In this document: positions 9,667-18,723 of the stretch, in pieces
Layout: every line of letters starts with the position of its first letter
Numbering within the stretch: the first letter of the stretch is position 1
Assembly: GCA_003223115.1 (NCBI GenBank)
Contig: QHXW01000330.1
Location: forward strand, 1-43,036
Length of the DNA: 43,036 nucleotides
Direction of reading: 5' to 3'
Source: Acidobacteriota bacterium
Lineage (GTDB): Bacteria; Acidobacteriota; Terriglobia; Bryobacterales; Bryobacteraceae
The notes under the pieces: generated by a model
Database searches by the model: none
What the model saw: only the letters and a program-made list of their open reading frames with translations
What the model was told of the DNA's origin: nothing
Made by a program: the position numbers and the translations under genes

Positions 9667-10644
9667 TTAGCGCGTGAACCTGGTTGCCTTCTTGGCGGCG
9701 TGGCGTTCGAGCGCCAGCTCGATCAGGCGATCGATTAACTTCGGATAGGCAAGGCCGCTATGTTCCCACATTTTGGGATACATGCTGATGGAGGTGAATC
9801 CTGGAATGGTATTGATTTCGTTGATGTAGAGCTGACCGGTCGAGCGTTCCAGAAGAAAATCCACCCGCGCCATGCCCTCGCATTCGACCGCGCGATAACA
9901 TTCAACCGCCAGCCGCCGCAGTTCCGCCGTCTTTTTAGGCATCAATTTAGCGGGCAACTCGAACTTCGCCTGATCCAGGATGTACTTGTCTTCATAGTCG
10001 TAAAACTCGCGCGACGGCAGTATCTCGCAGGGCAGAGAAGCTTCCGGATTGGCGTTCCCCAGCACCGAGCACTCAAATTCGCGCCCCTCGATGCCCCGCT
10101 CCACGATGATTTTGCGATCGTATTGCGCGGCCAGCTCGAGCGCGTGATTCAGTTCGTCCTGGTTGCGGGCTTTCGAAATGCCTACTGAAGATCCCAGATT
10201 CGCAGGCTTGACGAAAACGGGGAATGCGAACCGATTGAAGTTTCGCAGCGTGGTCAATTCTCCACGCTCCAGTGTCAGATACTCCACGATCGGCAGTCCG
10301 CGCTCGCGGCAGACGCGCTTCATCATCTCTTTGTCCATGGCGATAGCGGACGCCATCACGGCCGCGCCCACGTACGGCAGATCGGCCAGTTCGAGAAGGC
10401 CTTGGACGGTTCCGTCTTCGCCGAACGTGCCATGCAACACGGGGAAGGCCACGTCAATATCCTTGTGCGCGTCAGGCTCGGGCAGGATCGGCACAGGCCG
10501 CCACTTGCCTTCTTTGCTGATGAAGTACTGAAGAATCGCGTACTTTGACTCATCCATGGCCTGCATGATGGATTCCGCGGAGCGGACGGAAATTTCATGC
10601 TCACCGCTGCGCCCACCGTAGATAACCGCTATCCGGAGTTTCAT
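9667..10644 (-). CDS. ddl: D-alanine--D-alanine ligase
   Basis: Ddl makes the D-Ala-D-Ala dipeptide for peptidoglycan in the cytoplasm, using ATP (ATP-grasp fold). The length of 325 residues is normal. The N-terminus has the GGRSGEHEIS motif, then FPVLHGTFGEDGTVQGLLELADLPYVG, the nucleotide-binding FPVFVKPANLGSSVGI, and the C-terminal metal-binding EINTIPGFTSISMYP. ATG is at 10642-10644. It lies 41 nt after arginase in the same direction. With anmK in the same run, two cell-wall genes are in this neighbourhood, but the rest of the run is functionally mixed. Confidence 0.96.
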   Translation of the reverse strand: MKLRIAVIYGGRSGEHEISVRSAESIMQAMDESKYAILQYFISKEGKWRPVPILPEPDAHKDIDVAFPVLHGTFGEDGTVQGLLELADLPYVGAAVMASAIAMDKEMMKRVCRERGLPIVEYLTLERGELTTLRNFNRFAFPVFVKPANLGSSVGISKARNQDELNHALELAAQYDRKIIVERGIEGREFECSVLGNANPEASLPCEILPSREFYDYEDKYILDQAKFELPAKLMPKKTAELRRLAVECYRAVECEGMARVDFLLERSTGQLYINEINTIPGFTSISMYPKMWEHSGLAYPKLIDRLIELALERHAAKKATRFTR

Positions 10645-10685
10645 TAGTGTGGAATAGATATTCGTTCGAGTCGACGGAAAGGCCG

Positions 10686-11600
10686 TTACAGAATCTTTTT
10701 CCCCAGGGCAGACATCACCAGCTCGACCGCCAGATCCGCGGTGCGGTTGACCTCGTCGATTACCGGATTTACCTCGACCACTTCCATCGAAACCATCTCG
10801 CCCGAGTCACAGATCATTTCCATGGTCAAATGGGCTTCGCGATACGTCGCACCGCCGCGCACGGGTGTCCCGACACCGGGAGCATACTGCGGGTCGACGT
10901 AATCCATATCGAGCGAGAGATGCAGTCCCTCGGTTCCGTTGGTCACGATCTTCAGGGCCTCATCCATTACGGCGCGCAGACCACGCTCGTCGATATCGCG
11001 CATGGTGAAAGCCTTGACTCCGCTTTCGCGCACATGAGGCCGTTCCAGGATGTCGACGTCACGCAAGCCGACCAGCGCCACATCGCGCGGATTTACTTTG
11101 GGCGCATAGCCCAGCAGTTTCGCCAGCTCCGGCGGACCCAAGCCGATGCAGCAGGCGAGCGGCATGCCGTGCACATTCCCGCTGGGTGATGTCTGCGGCG
11201 TGTTCATATCCGCGTGCGCGTCAACCCACAACAAGCCAATTTTCTTCTTGCGCCGGCGGAAATACCCGGCAATTCCGGCCACGGTTCCAACGGCGATGGA
11301 ATGGTCGCCACCCAGCACGAGCGGCGCTTTACCTTCATCCATCACGTGTTCAACTAGGGCCGCCAGCGTCTCGCAGGCCGCCGCAATCTGAGGGAGGTAT
11401 TTGGCATGACGCGGCCCCTCGGGCAGGCTCTCGGGCTGGTCGACTGGCACGTTCCCCAGGTCCTCTACGTCGTAACCGAGAGATGCCACACGCTTGTTGA
11501 GGTTCGCCACACGCACCGCCGAGGGTCCCATGTCGACGCCGCGGCGGCCCGCACCGAGATCGAGCGGCGCTCCAATAATTGCGATTTGAGATCGTTGCAT
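10686..11600 (-). CDS. rocF: Arginase (ureohydrolase family)
   Basis: Arginase hydrolyses arginine to ornithine and urea. All binuclear Mn ligand motifs are visible: GGDHSIAVG, WVDAHADMN and LSLDMDYVDP, together with the conserved SMEVVEVNP near the end. I start at the ATG at 11598-11600, which gives MQRSQIAIIGAPLDLGAGRRG, the usual N-terminus. A longer frame to 11678 would only add residues overlapping the asnS 3' end. The start lies 5 nt after the asnS stop, so the two are probably co-transcribed. Agmatinase is the main alternative in this superfamily, but the NVHGMPL segment and overall pattern favour arginase/RocF. Together with the nearby glutamate dehydrogenase it could serve arginine catabolism (inference). 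Confidence 0.92.
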   Translation of the reverse strand: MQRSQIAIIGAPLDLGAGRRGVDMGPSAVRVANLNKRVASLGYDVEDLGNVPVDQPESLPEGPRHAKYLPQIAAACETLAALVEHVMDEGKAPLVLGGDHSIAVGTVAGIAGYFRRRKKKIGLLWVDAHADMNTPQTSPSGNVHGMPLACCIGLGPPELAKLLGYAPKVNPRDVALVGLRDVDILERPHVRESGVKAFTMRDIDERGLRAVMDEALKIVTNGTEGLHLSLDMDYVDPQYAPGVGTPVRGGATYREAHLTMEMICDSGEMVSMEVVEVNPVIDEVNRTADLAVELVMSALGKKIL

Positions 11601-11605
11601 GTGAA

Positions 11606-12916
11606 CTACGGCCGCAGGCGATAAATCATTCTTGGAAACGCAATGGCCTCGCGCAGGTGTTCGAGACCGCAAAGCCACGCGACACAGCGCTCAATCCCCA
11701 TGCCGAAACCACCGTGCGGCACGCTGCCATACTTGCGCAAATCGATGTACCAGTTGAACGCGTCTTTGGGAAGGTTGTGCTCTTCGATCCTGCGCAATAG
11801 TAATGCGGCATCGTGGATGCGCTGCCCGCCACCGATGATCTCGCCGTACCCCTCAGGCGCCAGCACATCCACACCCATCGCAACCTCGGGCCGCTCTGGA
11901 TCCGGCTGCATGTAAAAGGCCTTTACGGCCGTCGGATACCGGTCCACCATCAGCGGGCGGTCATAACCCTCGCTGAGCAGCGTTTCATCAGTGCCGCCGA
12001 AATCGCCACCCCACTGAATCTCGCTGCTTTTCGAATGCAGGATCTTCACGGCTTCGTCATAGCTGATGCGCGGAAAAGGCGCTTTGATCGCCTCGAGCTT
12101 ACTCACGTGGCGTTCGAGAGCCTTCAGTTCCGGCCGGCGTAGCTCGAGCACCCGCCCTACGATAAAAACAATCAACTCTTCCGCCACGCGCTTCACTTCA
12201 TCCAGATCCGCGTAAGCCATTTCGGGTTCCACCATCCAAAATTCCGTGAGGTGCCTGCGTGTCTTGGATTTCTCGGCGCGGAACGTGGGACCGAAACAAT
12301 ACACTTTGCCGAACGCCATAGCGTTGGCTTCGTTATAGAGCTGTCCGGACTGCGTCAGATACGCTTTCTGGTCTTCGAAGTAATTCACTTCGAACAGATT
12401 GGTCGTGCCCTCACATGCGGCCGGCGTGAAAATCGGCGTGTCCACCAGAGTGAAACCGTGCGAGTCGAAGTAATCGCGCACCGCGCGCACCACCTCATGC
12501 CGTACACGCGCGATGGCATGCTGGCGCTGGCTGCGCAGCCACAGGTGCCGATGGTCCATCAGGAATTCGATGCCGTGCTCTTTCGGGGTAATCGGATACG
12601 CGTCGGATTCCGGCACGCGCTGCACCACTTCAACATTCTCCACGTCCATCTCGTATCCGCCGGGCGCACGCTCGTCCGCCCGGATCTTGCCTGTAAAAAT
12701 CACCGATGATTCCTGCGTAAGATTTTTGATGGTTTCGAACAGGTTTTCCGGCAGCGCACTCTTCACGGCCACGCACTGCATGACGCCGGTGCCATCGCGC
12801 AGCAAAGGAAACACGATTTTGCCCGACTTACGCATGTTGTAAAGCCAGCCCGGAATCTGTACCGTCTCTCCCACGTGCGTGCCGGCTTCGCTGATGGTTG
12901 TGCGCTCAGCGTTCAC
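11606..12916 (-). CDS. asnS: Asparagine--tRNA ligase
   Basis: AsnRS charges tRNA-Asn with asparagine. The 436 residues form an N-terminal OB anticodon-binding domain (about 15-110, with [24 protein letters not shown]) and a class IIb catalytic core. Motif 2 is visible in [25 protein letters not shown], and motif 3 at the C-terminus in [35 protein letters not shown] and the moderate length distinguish it from AspRS. The ATG overlaps the stop of the upstream TIM-barrel gene by four bases (12913-12916), indicating translational coupling. Confidence 0.96.
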   Translation of the reverse strand: MNAERTTISEAGTHVGETVQIPGWLYNMRKSGKIVFPLLRDGTGVMQCVAVKSALPENLFETIKNLTQESSVIFTGKIRADERAPGGYEMDVENVEVVQRVPESDAYPITPKEHGIEFLMDHRHLWLRSQRQHAIARVRHEVVRAVRDYFDSHGFTLVDTPIFTPAACEGTTNLFEVNYFEDQKAYLTQSGQLYNEANAMAFGKVYCFGPTFRAEKSKTRRHLTEFWMVEPEMAYADLDEVKRVAEELIVFIVGRVLELRRPELKALERHVSKLEAIKAPFPRISYDEAVKILHSKSSEIQWGGDFGGTDETLLSEGYDRPLMVDRYPTAVKAFYMQPDPERPEVAMGVDVLAPEGYGEIIGGGQRIHDAALLLRRIEEHNLPKDAFNWYIDLRKYGSVPHGGFGMGIERCVAWLCGLEHLREAIAFPRMIYRLRP

Positions 12917-13746
12917 CCAAGATCCTCCAGGCGGTCGAACACCTCATTAGCCTGATCGAGCGGGTGTTCCATGCGCTCCACTTCACGGAGTTCGAGCAGC
13001 AGGGGCACCTGGTCTCCGCAGGAGCGCAGCAGGGTCATGGTCTGTTTCCAGTCCACCGTTCCCCCCTCGGCCTTCAGTGGAAACAGGTGCTTGTCCTCTT
13101 TACCGTCATTATCGTGAACGTGCGTTGAGCGGATGCGTTTCTTCATGATGCTGAATGCGGCTTCCACTCCTTCTCCGATGTTGGCATGCCCCACATCGAA
13201 GACGAACCCGAGATCCAAATGCGTCACCTCGAGGAAGTAATTCAGGCGTTCCGCGCTCGAGAGCTGATTGGGAATGTTCTCGAGCAGGATCTGGACGCCG
13301 CGCTGGCGAGCGAAGATGCCCAATTCCTCCAGCGCTGAAAAAGCTGATTCCACTTTCCGCTCGCTGAATTCTTCACCCGATGCGCCGAGATGTTGGATCA
13401 AGTAACGGAATGGAACGACTTCGGCAACCTCGAGCGCCCGCTTGATCTCATCCACCATCTTCAAGCGATCTGCCTTTACCGGATGCGTGATGTTGACAAC
13501 CGACTGGGGCCCCGAGCGCCCCCAGATTTCGTCGCTGTACATCGGCGAATGCAGCGAGTGCAGCTTCAGGTCGGCATCGCGGAACCAATGGCCCAGTTCC
13601 ATCACTTGCGCGCGGTTGCGGTAATCCAGATGCTGCCGGGCGCAGAAAATCTCGACGGCTGGAATGCCGGCCTGCATGACGCGATTGAGCAAAGCCACAG
13701 TCAGGCGATGATTGACGAACAGGTGCGTGGATAACACTCGATTCAT
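12913..13746 (-). CDS. Sugar phosphate isomerase/epimerase-like TIM-barrel protein
   Basis: The 277-residue protein belongs to the AP-endonuclease-2/xylose-isomerase-like barrel family. Likely metal ligands are the Glu in LLENIPN, the His in [11 protein letters not shown], the His in STHVHDN and the late Glu in [16 protein letters not shown] and [11 protein letters not shown] fit the earlier strand ends. Substrate cannot be told: members act on keto-sugars, inositols or DNA. It lies between ggt (3-nt gap) and asnS (4-nt overlap), so it is in an operon, but the neighbours do not reveal its role. Confidence 0.85.
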   Translation of the reverse strand: MNRVLSTHLFVNHRLTVALLNRVMQAGIPAVEIFCARQHLDYRNRAQVMELGHWFRDADLKLHSLHSPMYSDEIWGRSGPQSVVNITHPVKADRLKMVDEIKRALEVAEVVPFRYLIQHLGASGEEFSERKVESAFSALEELGIFARQRGVQILLENIPNQLSSAERLNYFLEVTHLDLGFVFDVGHANIGEGVEAAFSIMKKRIRSTHVHDNDGKEDKHLFPLKAEGGTVDWKQTMTLLRSCGDQVPLLLELREVERMEHPLDQANEVFDRLEDLG

Positions 13747-13749
13747 GGA

Positions 13750-15432
13750 TCAATAACCCCGGGCCGTGCCCTCGGTTCGTGGGTCGGCGGAACCTTCCAA
13801 CCATCCGTTTTCGGACAGGATCGCCGCCACCTCGCCCTGCGCGTTGACCATCTTGATGGTGTAGCCGCGCGCCTTGAGCAACGCGATCGTATCCGGCGAG
13901 AATCCAGTTTCCATGTACAGCGCGTCCGGCATCCATTGATGGTGGAAGCGCGGAGCGTCCACGGCGTCAGCGATATTCATGCCGAAATCGACTACGTTCA
14001 CGAACACTTCAAGAACGGTGTTGATGATCGTCGGCCCGCCCGGTGAGCCCAGCACCAGGTACAGTTTGCCGTCGCGCAGCACGATGGCCGGTGTCATCGA
14101 CGAAAGCGGAGTCTTGCGTGGTTGGATTGCGTTTGCTTCTCCCTGAATCAAACCGTAATCATTCGGCTCCCCGGGCTTGGCGGCGAAATCATCCATCTCA
14201 TTATTGAGTAGAAAGCCGAGTTTCTCGGCTGTGACAGCGCTCCCGTAGCCGTCATTGAGCGTGTAAGTAACCGCCACGGCGTTGCCGTCTGCGTCGACGA
14301 TGGAGTAATGCGTGGTCTCCGCGCTTTCGTACGCGCCCAGATTGCCGGGGTGCAGCTTTGGGCTCCCTGTTGCCTGCTCGGGATCGATCGACTGGCGCAG
14401 GTGCCCGATATATTTCGGATTCAGCAGCGCGGAAACCGGCACTTTATAGAAATCCGGGTCGCCCATGTACTCGCTACGGTCGGCAAAATAGCGGCGCATG
14501 GCTTCCGTCATAAAGTGCGTGGCAGCGGCAGACCCCGCGCCGGACTTTTCATAACCGGTACCCTCGAGCACTCCCAGTATCTGCAGGATGCCGACTCCGC
14601 CCGAGCTTGGCGGCGGCGCCGTGATGATCGCGTACCCGCGATATGCGCCCTCAAGCGGCTTGCGTTCCATAGCTTTGTAATTCTTGAGGTCGTTCAGAGT
14701 AATCAGGCCGCCGTGAGCCTGCATGTCCGCGGCCAACGGGCTAGCTGTCTCGCCTTCGTAAAAATCTTTCGCGCCCATGTCACGGACGCGCTGGAGCGTG
14801 CGGGCCAGCTCGGGCTGCTGCAACCGGTCGCCTGGTTCGAAGTATTTCCCGTCATTGAGAAAAATACGCTTCGATTCTGGAAAGCGGCTGAGGCGTTCGC
14901 TCGTGTGTTTTGAGCGCAGCGAACGCGCATCGCCATACGAGAGCGGGAAACCCTGGCTGGCCAGCTGGACTGCGGGTTCGATCAGTTCCGACCATGGTTT
15001 GCGCCCGTATTTTTTGTGCGCCATCTCGAGGCCGCGCACCGTTCCCGGCACACCTGAAGCGCGATAACCCACCAGGCTGTCTTTTGTGGCCTTCCCGTCC
15101 GGCCCGATGTACATGTCGCGCGAAGCCTTCTGGGGTGCTCGCTCGCGAAAGTCGATGAACGTTGTGCGGCCGTCGGCGAAGCGCGCCAGCAGAAATCCTC
15201 CCCCGCCAACATTCCCGGCCGAGGGATGTGTCACCGACAGCGCGAAACCGATCGCCACCGCGGCATCAATCGCGTTTCCGCCGGACTTGAGCACTGCAAG
15301 CCCCACATCGGTAGCGTGATGTTCGCGTGTTGCCACCATGGCGTGACGCGCGCGCACGGGCTGCCGGGAGGAGACAGCAATCCCGGAGCTCGCGGCTGCC
15401 AGCACCACGGCCAACAACACAACTTTGCGCAT
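13750..15432 (-). CDS. ggt: Gamma-glutamyltransferase (Ntn-hydrolase)
   Basis: GGT cleaves and transfers gamma-glutamyl groups, for example from glutathione, in the periplasm. I start at the ATG at 15430-15432, giving MRKVVLLAVVLAAASSG, a signal peptide; the longer frame to 15492 adds an implausible extension. The proenzyme is cleaved before the catalytic Thr in the AETTHYSIVDADGNAV motif (about T373). The N-terminal GGNAIDAAVAIGFALSVTHP, GGGGFLL and RERAP segments and the later LLNNEMDDF and GSPGGPTIINTV segments are family hallmarks. The length of 560 residues is typical. It is the first gene of the minus-strand run and diverges from hicB; TAGAAT (complement of 15441-15446) is a possible -10 element without a clear -35. 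Confidence 0.95.
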   Translation of the reverse strand: MRKVVLLAVVLAAASSGIAVSSRQPVRARHAMVATREHHATDVGLAVLKSGGNAIDAAVAIGFALSVTHPSAGNVGGGGFLLARFADGRTTFIDFRERAPQKASRDMYIGPDGKATKDSLVGYRASGVPGTVRGLEMAHKKYGRKPWSELIEPAVQLASQGFPLSYGDARSLRSKHTSERLSRFPESKRIFLNDGKYFEPGDRLQQPELARTLQRVRDMGAKDFYEGETASPLAADMQAHGGLITLNDLKNYKAMERKPLEGAYRGYAIITAPPPSSGGVGILQILGVLEGTGYEKSGAGSAAATHFMTEAMRRYFADRSEYMGDPDFYKVPVSALLNPKYIGHLRQSIDPEQATGSPKLHPGNLGAYESAETTHYSIVDADGNAVAVTYTLNDGYGSAVTAEKLGFLLNNEMDDFAAKPGEPNDYGLIQGEANAIQPRKTPLSSMTPAIVLRDGKLYLVLGSPGGPTIINTVLEVFVNVVDFGMNIADAVDAPRFHHQWMPDALYMETGFSPDTIALLKARGYTIKMVNAQGEVAAILSENGWLEGSADPRTEGTARGY

Positions 15433-15517
15433 AAGTTTAAATTCTACCGTGGGGCAGACGCTTCCGCCCGGGTAGTGAGCTTGGCCCGTCACGAACTATG
15501 ATGAATGCCAGGGACCG

Positions 15518-15742
15518 ATGGACAACGCCACCCTAGGATCCATTCGAATCGTCGTGGGGCGGGAAGACGACGGGAGCTGGTGGGCCGACATAGAGTCCAT
15601 GCCCGGAGTGATGGCCTACGGCGCGAGTCGTGAACCCGCAATCTCGGCCGTGCGCGCGCTGGCCTTTCGCGTTGCCGCCGACTGCATTGACCATGGCGAG
15701 GAAGTTCCTGCGGCCTTCGCGAAAGTTTTCTCCGTGGCATGA
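15518..15742 (+). CDS. hicB: HicB-family antitoxin
   Basis: A 74-residue protein with the partial RNase-H-like HicB fold: an initial strand (IRIVVGRED), then DGSWWADIESMPGVMAYGASREPAISAVRALAF, the usual DG.W.A...PGV..YG.t..EA pattern. It lacks a C-terminal helix-turn-helix or ribbon-helix-helix, so it is the short form. HicB neutralises the HicA mRNA interferase by direct binding. The stop overlaps the start of the adjacent hicA remnant (ATGA at 15739-15742), as in intact hicBA operons with antitoxin first. The gene itself looks intact although its toxin partner is broken. Confidence 0.8.
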   Translation: MDNATLGSIRIVVGREDDGSWWADIESMPGVMAYGASREPAISAVRALAFRVAADCIDHGEEVPAAFAKVFSVA

Positions 15743-15952
15743 GCCGTTGGCGCTTGGTGAAAGCCAGGCAGCTGTTTGCCGCAATTGCTGCGAATCGGGT
15801 GGGTGGTGGCTTGGCAGAGTGGCTCACATCGCCGCTTGAAGCGCGTTGGCTGGGCGAACTATACGTTCGCGTTTCATGATGGCGACCAGATCGGCCCCGG
15901 ACTGCTGGCCCAAATCGCCAACAAAACCGGTCTGCGTCCTAAGGATCTATAG
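15739..15952 (+). pseudogene. hicA: HicA-family toxin, single-base frameshift
   Basis: From the ATG at 15739 the frame reads MSRWRLVKARQLFAAI, a good HicA start. It then loses homology and stops early. In the next frame, from about 15788, the HicA body appears: LRIGWVVAWQSGSHRRLK, with the active-site His in the GSH motif, then WANYTFAFHD and IGPGLLAQIANKTGLRPKDL, ending at TAG 15950-15952. Removing one A in GCAATTG (15781-15787) restores a continuous toxin of about 70 residues. HicA binds and cleaves mRNA through a dsRBD-like fold. The short out-of-frame product would lack the catalytic His, so the toxin is probably dead. The 3' end overlaps the convergent rlmB stop by 6 bp. Confidence 0.8.
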
Positions 15953-16660
15953 CCGACGCCGTCGTTTCCACTCAAACAGCACAATCCCCGCCGCCACGGA
16001 GACGTTGAGCGATGAAATTTTTCCCGCCATGGGGATGCGCACCAGCACATCGCAATGGTTGCGTACCAATTGGTGTAGGCCCTTTCCCTCGGCTCCGAAC
16101 ACCAGCACCACGCGCTCGCTGAAGTCGACGCCATGATAATCCTGGTCGCCGCGCACATCCAGGCCATAGATCCAAAATCCGCTTTTCTTGAGCTCCTCGA
16201 GGGCTCGCGTAACATTGGTGACGCGCACAACGGAAAGATATTCAAGGGCGCCCGCCGCGGCTTTCGCCACAGTTTCAGTGATGCCGGATGCCCGTCGCTC
16301 CGGGATGACTACTGCGTCAGCCCCTGCTGCATGCGCCGTTCGGATCACCGCGCCCAGGTTGTGCGGATCTTCGACTCCATCCAGCACCACCACCAGTTGA
16401 GCTTGCGCCGCTATGTCTTCCAGATCCGCGTACTTTTTCGCCGCCCCCAGGGCAACGACGCCTTGATGCGCCGCGCTTCCGGCTACTCTGTCGAGCGCGG
16501 AGCGATCCTCAAAACGAACAGGCGTGGAACTGCGCCGCGACAGGTCGATGATCTCCTGCAGGCGTGGGCCTCCGGATCCTTTGGCGATCAATACGCGATC
16601 GAGGGGATGTCCGGCGCGCAGGGCCTCCGTCACAGGATGAATCCCGATCAGAACAGCCAT
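15947..16660 (-). CDS. rlmB: 23S rRNA (guanosine-2'-O-)-methyltransferase RlmB (TrmH/SpoU family)
   Basis: RlmB methylates the 2'-O of G2251 (E. coli numbering) in 23S rRNA. The 237 residues comprise an N-terminal substrate-binding domain (IGIHPVTEALRAG..., about 1-75) and the SPOUT knot. Motif 1 is LDGVEDPHNLGAVIRTA, motif 2 LVFGAEGKGLHQLVRNHCD and motif 3 IPMAGKISSLNVSVAAGIVLFE. The match to RlmB is better than to TrmH because of the GIHPV start. ATG is at 16658-16660. Its stop codon is the complement of CTA at 15947-15949, and the palindrome CTATAG there also supplies the hicA stop on the other strand. Confidence 0.92.
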   Translation of the reverse strand: MAVLIGIHPVTEALRAGHPLDRVLIAKGSGGPRLQEIIDLSRRSSTPVRFEDRSALDRVAGSAAHQGVVALGAAKKYADLEDIAAQAQLVVVLDGVEDPHNLGAVIRTAHAAGADAVVIPERRASGITETVAKAAAGALEYLSVVRVTNVTRALEELKKSGFWIYGLDVRGDQDYHGVDFSERVVLVFGAEGKGLHQLVRNHCDVLVRIPMAGKISSLNVSVAAGIVLFEWKRRRRL

Positions 16661-16669
16661 GAAGAGGAT

Positions 16670-17179
16670 CTACTCTTCTTCGGGCTTGAGCCCCAGACCG
16701 TTATTGAAGCGATTGGTGAAGTTGGCCATGCTGATGATGAGCGTGATCTCCACAATCTGCTCGTCGTTGAACTGCTCGAACAGTTCATCGGCGGTTTCGT
16801 TCGCCGCCACTTCGCGCGTCAATTCGCGGGAGTAGAGAATCGCCGCCCGTTCCGGGCCGCTGAAAAACTGGTTCTGCTCGGTTTGCAGCGCGTTGATCTC
16901 TTCCTCGGAAACCCCCGCTTTCTTGGCCGACGTGATGTGTGCCGCAGTACAGTAGGCGCACTCGTTGGCAAAAGAAGCCGCCAGATAGACCAGTTCCTTG
17001 ATGCGCCGCTCCACCGCTCCCGGGCCCATAATCGAGCCGTAGAGCGGGACGAAGTTCTTCAGCACCTCGGGCTTGTGCGCCATCATGCGGAAGAAGCTGT
17101 TCTTGCGATTTGCCTTGCGTTCCAGCTCAGCAAGGTATTGGCTTTGTGCGGGTTCGATGAGTTTGATAGCGGTTGCCAT
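16670..17179 (-). CDS. Carboxymuconolactone decarboxylase/AhpD-like family protein
   Basis: The 169-residue helical protein carries the AhpD-type redox motif CAYCTAAHITSAKKAG, a CxxC followed by His three residues later. This is the signature of peroxidase-related CMD-family proteins, which act as disulfide-reducing partners in peroxide defence. The segment ERRIKELVYLAASFANE before it is also typical. The exact substrate is unknown. It ends 9 nt before rlmB in the same direction. No ahpC is visible nearby. The start ATG is at 17177-17179. Confidence 0.85.
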   Translation of the reverse strand: MATAIKLIEPAQSQYLAELERKANRKNSFFRMMAHKPEVLKNFVPLYGSIMGPGAVERRIKELVYLAASFANECAYCTAAHITSAKKAGVSEEEINALQTEQNQFFSGPERAAILYSRELTREVAANETADELFEQFNDEQIVEITLIISMANFTNRFNNGLGLKPEEE

Positions 17180-17272
17180 AAGACCAGTATATTCGGGCTG
17201 GCGCGTCGCGGTCTTTGTCGGTTCTGTAATGAAAACCTACACCTTCGCTCTGGGTTCGTGGGGATGCGCCGG

Positions 17273-18610
17273 CTAAGGCTGAAGTGCCGGAGTCGGACGG
17301 CCGAGAGCCACTTCGTCTCCGGCGCTGAGCCCGCCGAGGATTTCCACCTGGGTGTAGTTGCGCGCGCCGACTTCAACCTGGCGTGGGATGAAGCGATCCT
17401 GTTGTTTGACGAATACGATGGTCTTTCCGCCCTCGGACTCCACTGCCGCTAGCGGCGCTACCAGCACGCACTCTTTTCGACCCAACGAGACATCAGCGCT
17501 CGCGGATAGATCCGGAATGATGCGCGCATCAGCGTTCTGAATGGTGACGCGCACGGGAATATTGCGGATGTAATAATTTTCGCGCCAGCCCCCCACACCC
17601 ATGGCGCCCACGGCGATCACTCTGCCGCTGAGATGCAGGTCAGGAAACGCGTCGAAGCTCAGGCGCGCCGTCTGTCCGATCTGCATGGCCTCGCTCTCTG
17701 CCTGGTTGACTCCGGCCTCGAGTTGCATGCTGCTGGGGTTGACCAGCTTCATGAACGGCTGGCCGGGCCACACCTGGTCGCCCGCCTGGATCTGCCCGAA
17801 ATCACCGGAACGCCAAATCGATTGCATGACCACCAGGCCACCGAGAGGCGCCAGGATAGTGAATTTTTGAAGGTCACGCTTGTGCCGGTCGCGGTGCAAT
17901 GCGTGGCGGGCGCGCGTGTATTCCAGGATGCGGATCTCCGACCACTGCTTCTCATCGGTGGTCGCCAGTTCAGCCTGCAGCTCTTTATACTGCGCCGCGG
18001 CTTCATCCACCGAGAGCTGCAGCAGTTCTTGATCGATGGACGTGCGGATCTCCGAGGCTTTCGCGTCCAGCTTGGCTTTGTCCCACGCCGCTTGAGCGGC
18101 CCGCAAAGTCTGGCGGAGAGTTTCCATCTCGATCGCTTGCTCGGCCTTCCGCTTCTTGATATCGGCTTCCGCCTGCGAGACGAGTGTGTCCAGATCGTCG
18201 ATATGGTCCTTGATTGGCTGTGCATCGATCTGCGCCACCAGTTCGCCCTTTTTCACAAACGTGCCGGCCGCAGCCAGCTTGATCAGAATCAGGTTTCTTC
18301 CCGCGTCCGGCCCGCGCATCATCGGCGCCGTGATGGAAGCGAAGTCGCGCGCTGCCGTCGTACCCGAGACGCGCAGCACGGTTTCTAGAGGCCCCATGGC
18401 GACTTTCGCCGTCCGTATCGCAGTTTGTGCAACGCTTTCCTGCGGTTTGCCGCGGAAAGCAAAGTTGGCTGCGGCGGCAACGAGCAGCGTCAGCGCAACC
18501 CACCCCCATTTCCATCGCGAATGCCACGCCGGCGAAGGCGGAACACGCTGAGGCGCCAGACGCTCGGGCGTCTGCGTGGGGGCAGGAGATGGATTGACGA
18601 TCGCCGACAT
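17273..18610 (-). CDS. HlyD/RND-type efflux periplasmic adaptor subunit
   Basis: The 445-residue protein has one N-terminal membrane segment (about 34-51, WGWVALTLLVAAAANFAF). A barrel-sandwich half-motif follows (AAAGTFVKKGELVAQIDAQ). A long Ala/Lys/Glu-rich helical hairpin of about 100 residues comes next, then the returning half (LQKFTILAPLGGLVV), a beta-barrel and a membrane-proximal domain (FVKQQDRFIPRQVEVGARN). Such adaptors bridge an inner-membrane transporter and an outer-membrane channel. No RND pump, ABC permease or TolC homologue lies within the window, so it is an orphan here. The first 30 residues are Pro-rich and cytoplasmic. It diverges from the glycosidase gene on the plus strand. 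Confidence 0.85.
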   Translation of the reverse strand: MSAIVNPSPAPTQTPERLAPQRVPPSPAWHSRWKWGWVALTLLVAAAANFAFRGKPQESVAQTAIRTAKVAMGPLETVLRVSGTTAARDFASITAPMMRGPDAGRNLILIKLAAAGTFVKKGELVAQIDAQPIKDHIDDLDTLVSQAEADIKKRKAEQAIEMETLRQTLRAAQAAWDKAKLDAKASEIRTSIDQELLQLSVDEAAAQYKELQAELATTDEKQWSEIRILEYTRARHALHRDRHKRDLQKFTILAPLGGLVVMQSIWRSGDFGQIQAGDQVWPGQPFMKLVNPSSMQLEAGVNQAESEAMQIGQTARLSFDAFPDLHLSGRVIAVGAMGVGGWRENYYIRNIPVRVTIQNADARIIPDLSASADVSLGRKECVLVAPLAAVESEGGKTIVFVKQQDRFIPRQVEVGARNYTQVEILGGLSAGDEVALGRPTPALQP

Positions 18611-18723
18611 AACGATCAGTATTGAGACGCTGCGTGCAAACGTTTTGTTACTCTACATCTTACATCGGTTTGAAGCACTGGCCGCAGTCCGGCCCCGTCC
18701 GGCCCCCGGTGCCAGCAAAGCCC

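Noticed and set aside
16133-17452. Plus-strand frame of 439 codons across rlmB, the AhpD-like gene and part of the adaptor
   Set aside because: It crosses three recognisable minus-strand genes and is rich in His/Arg/Gln as expected for an antisense shadow.
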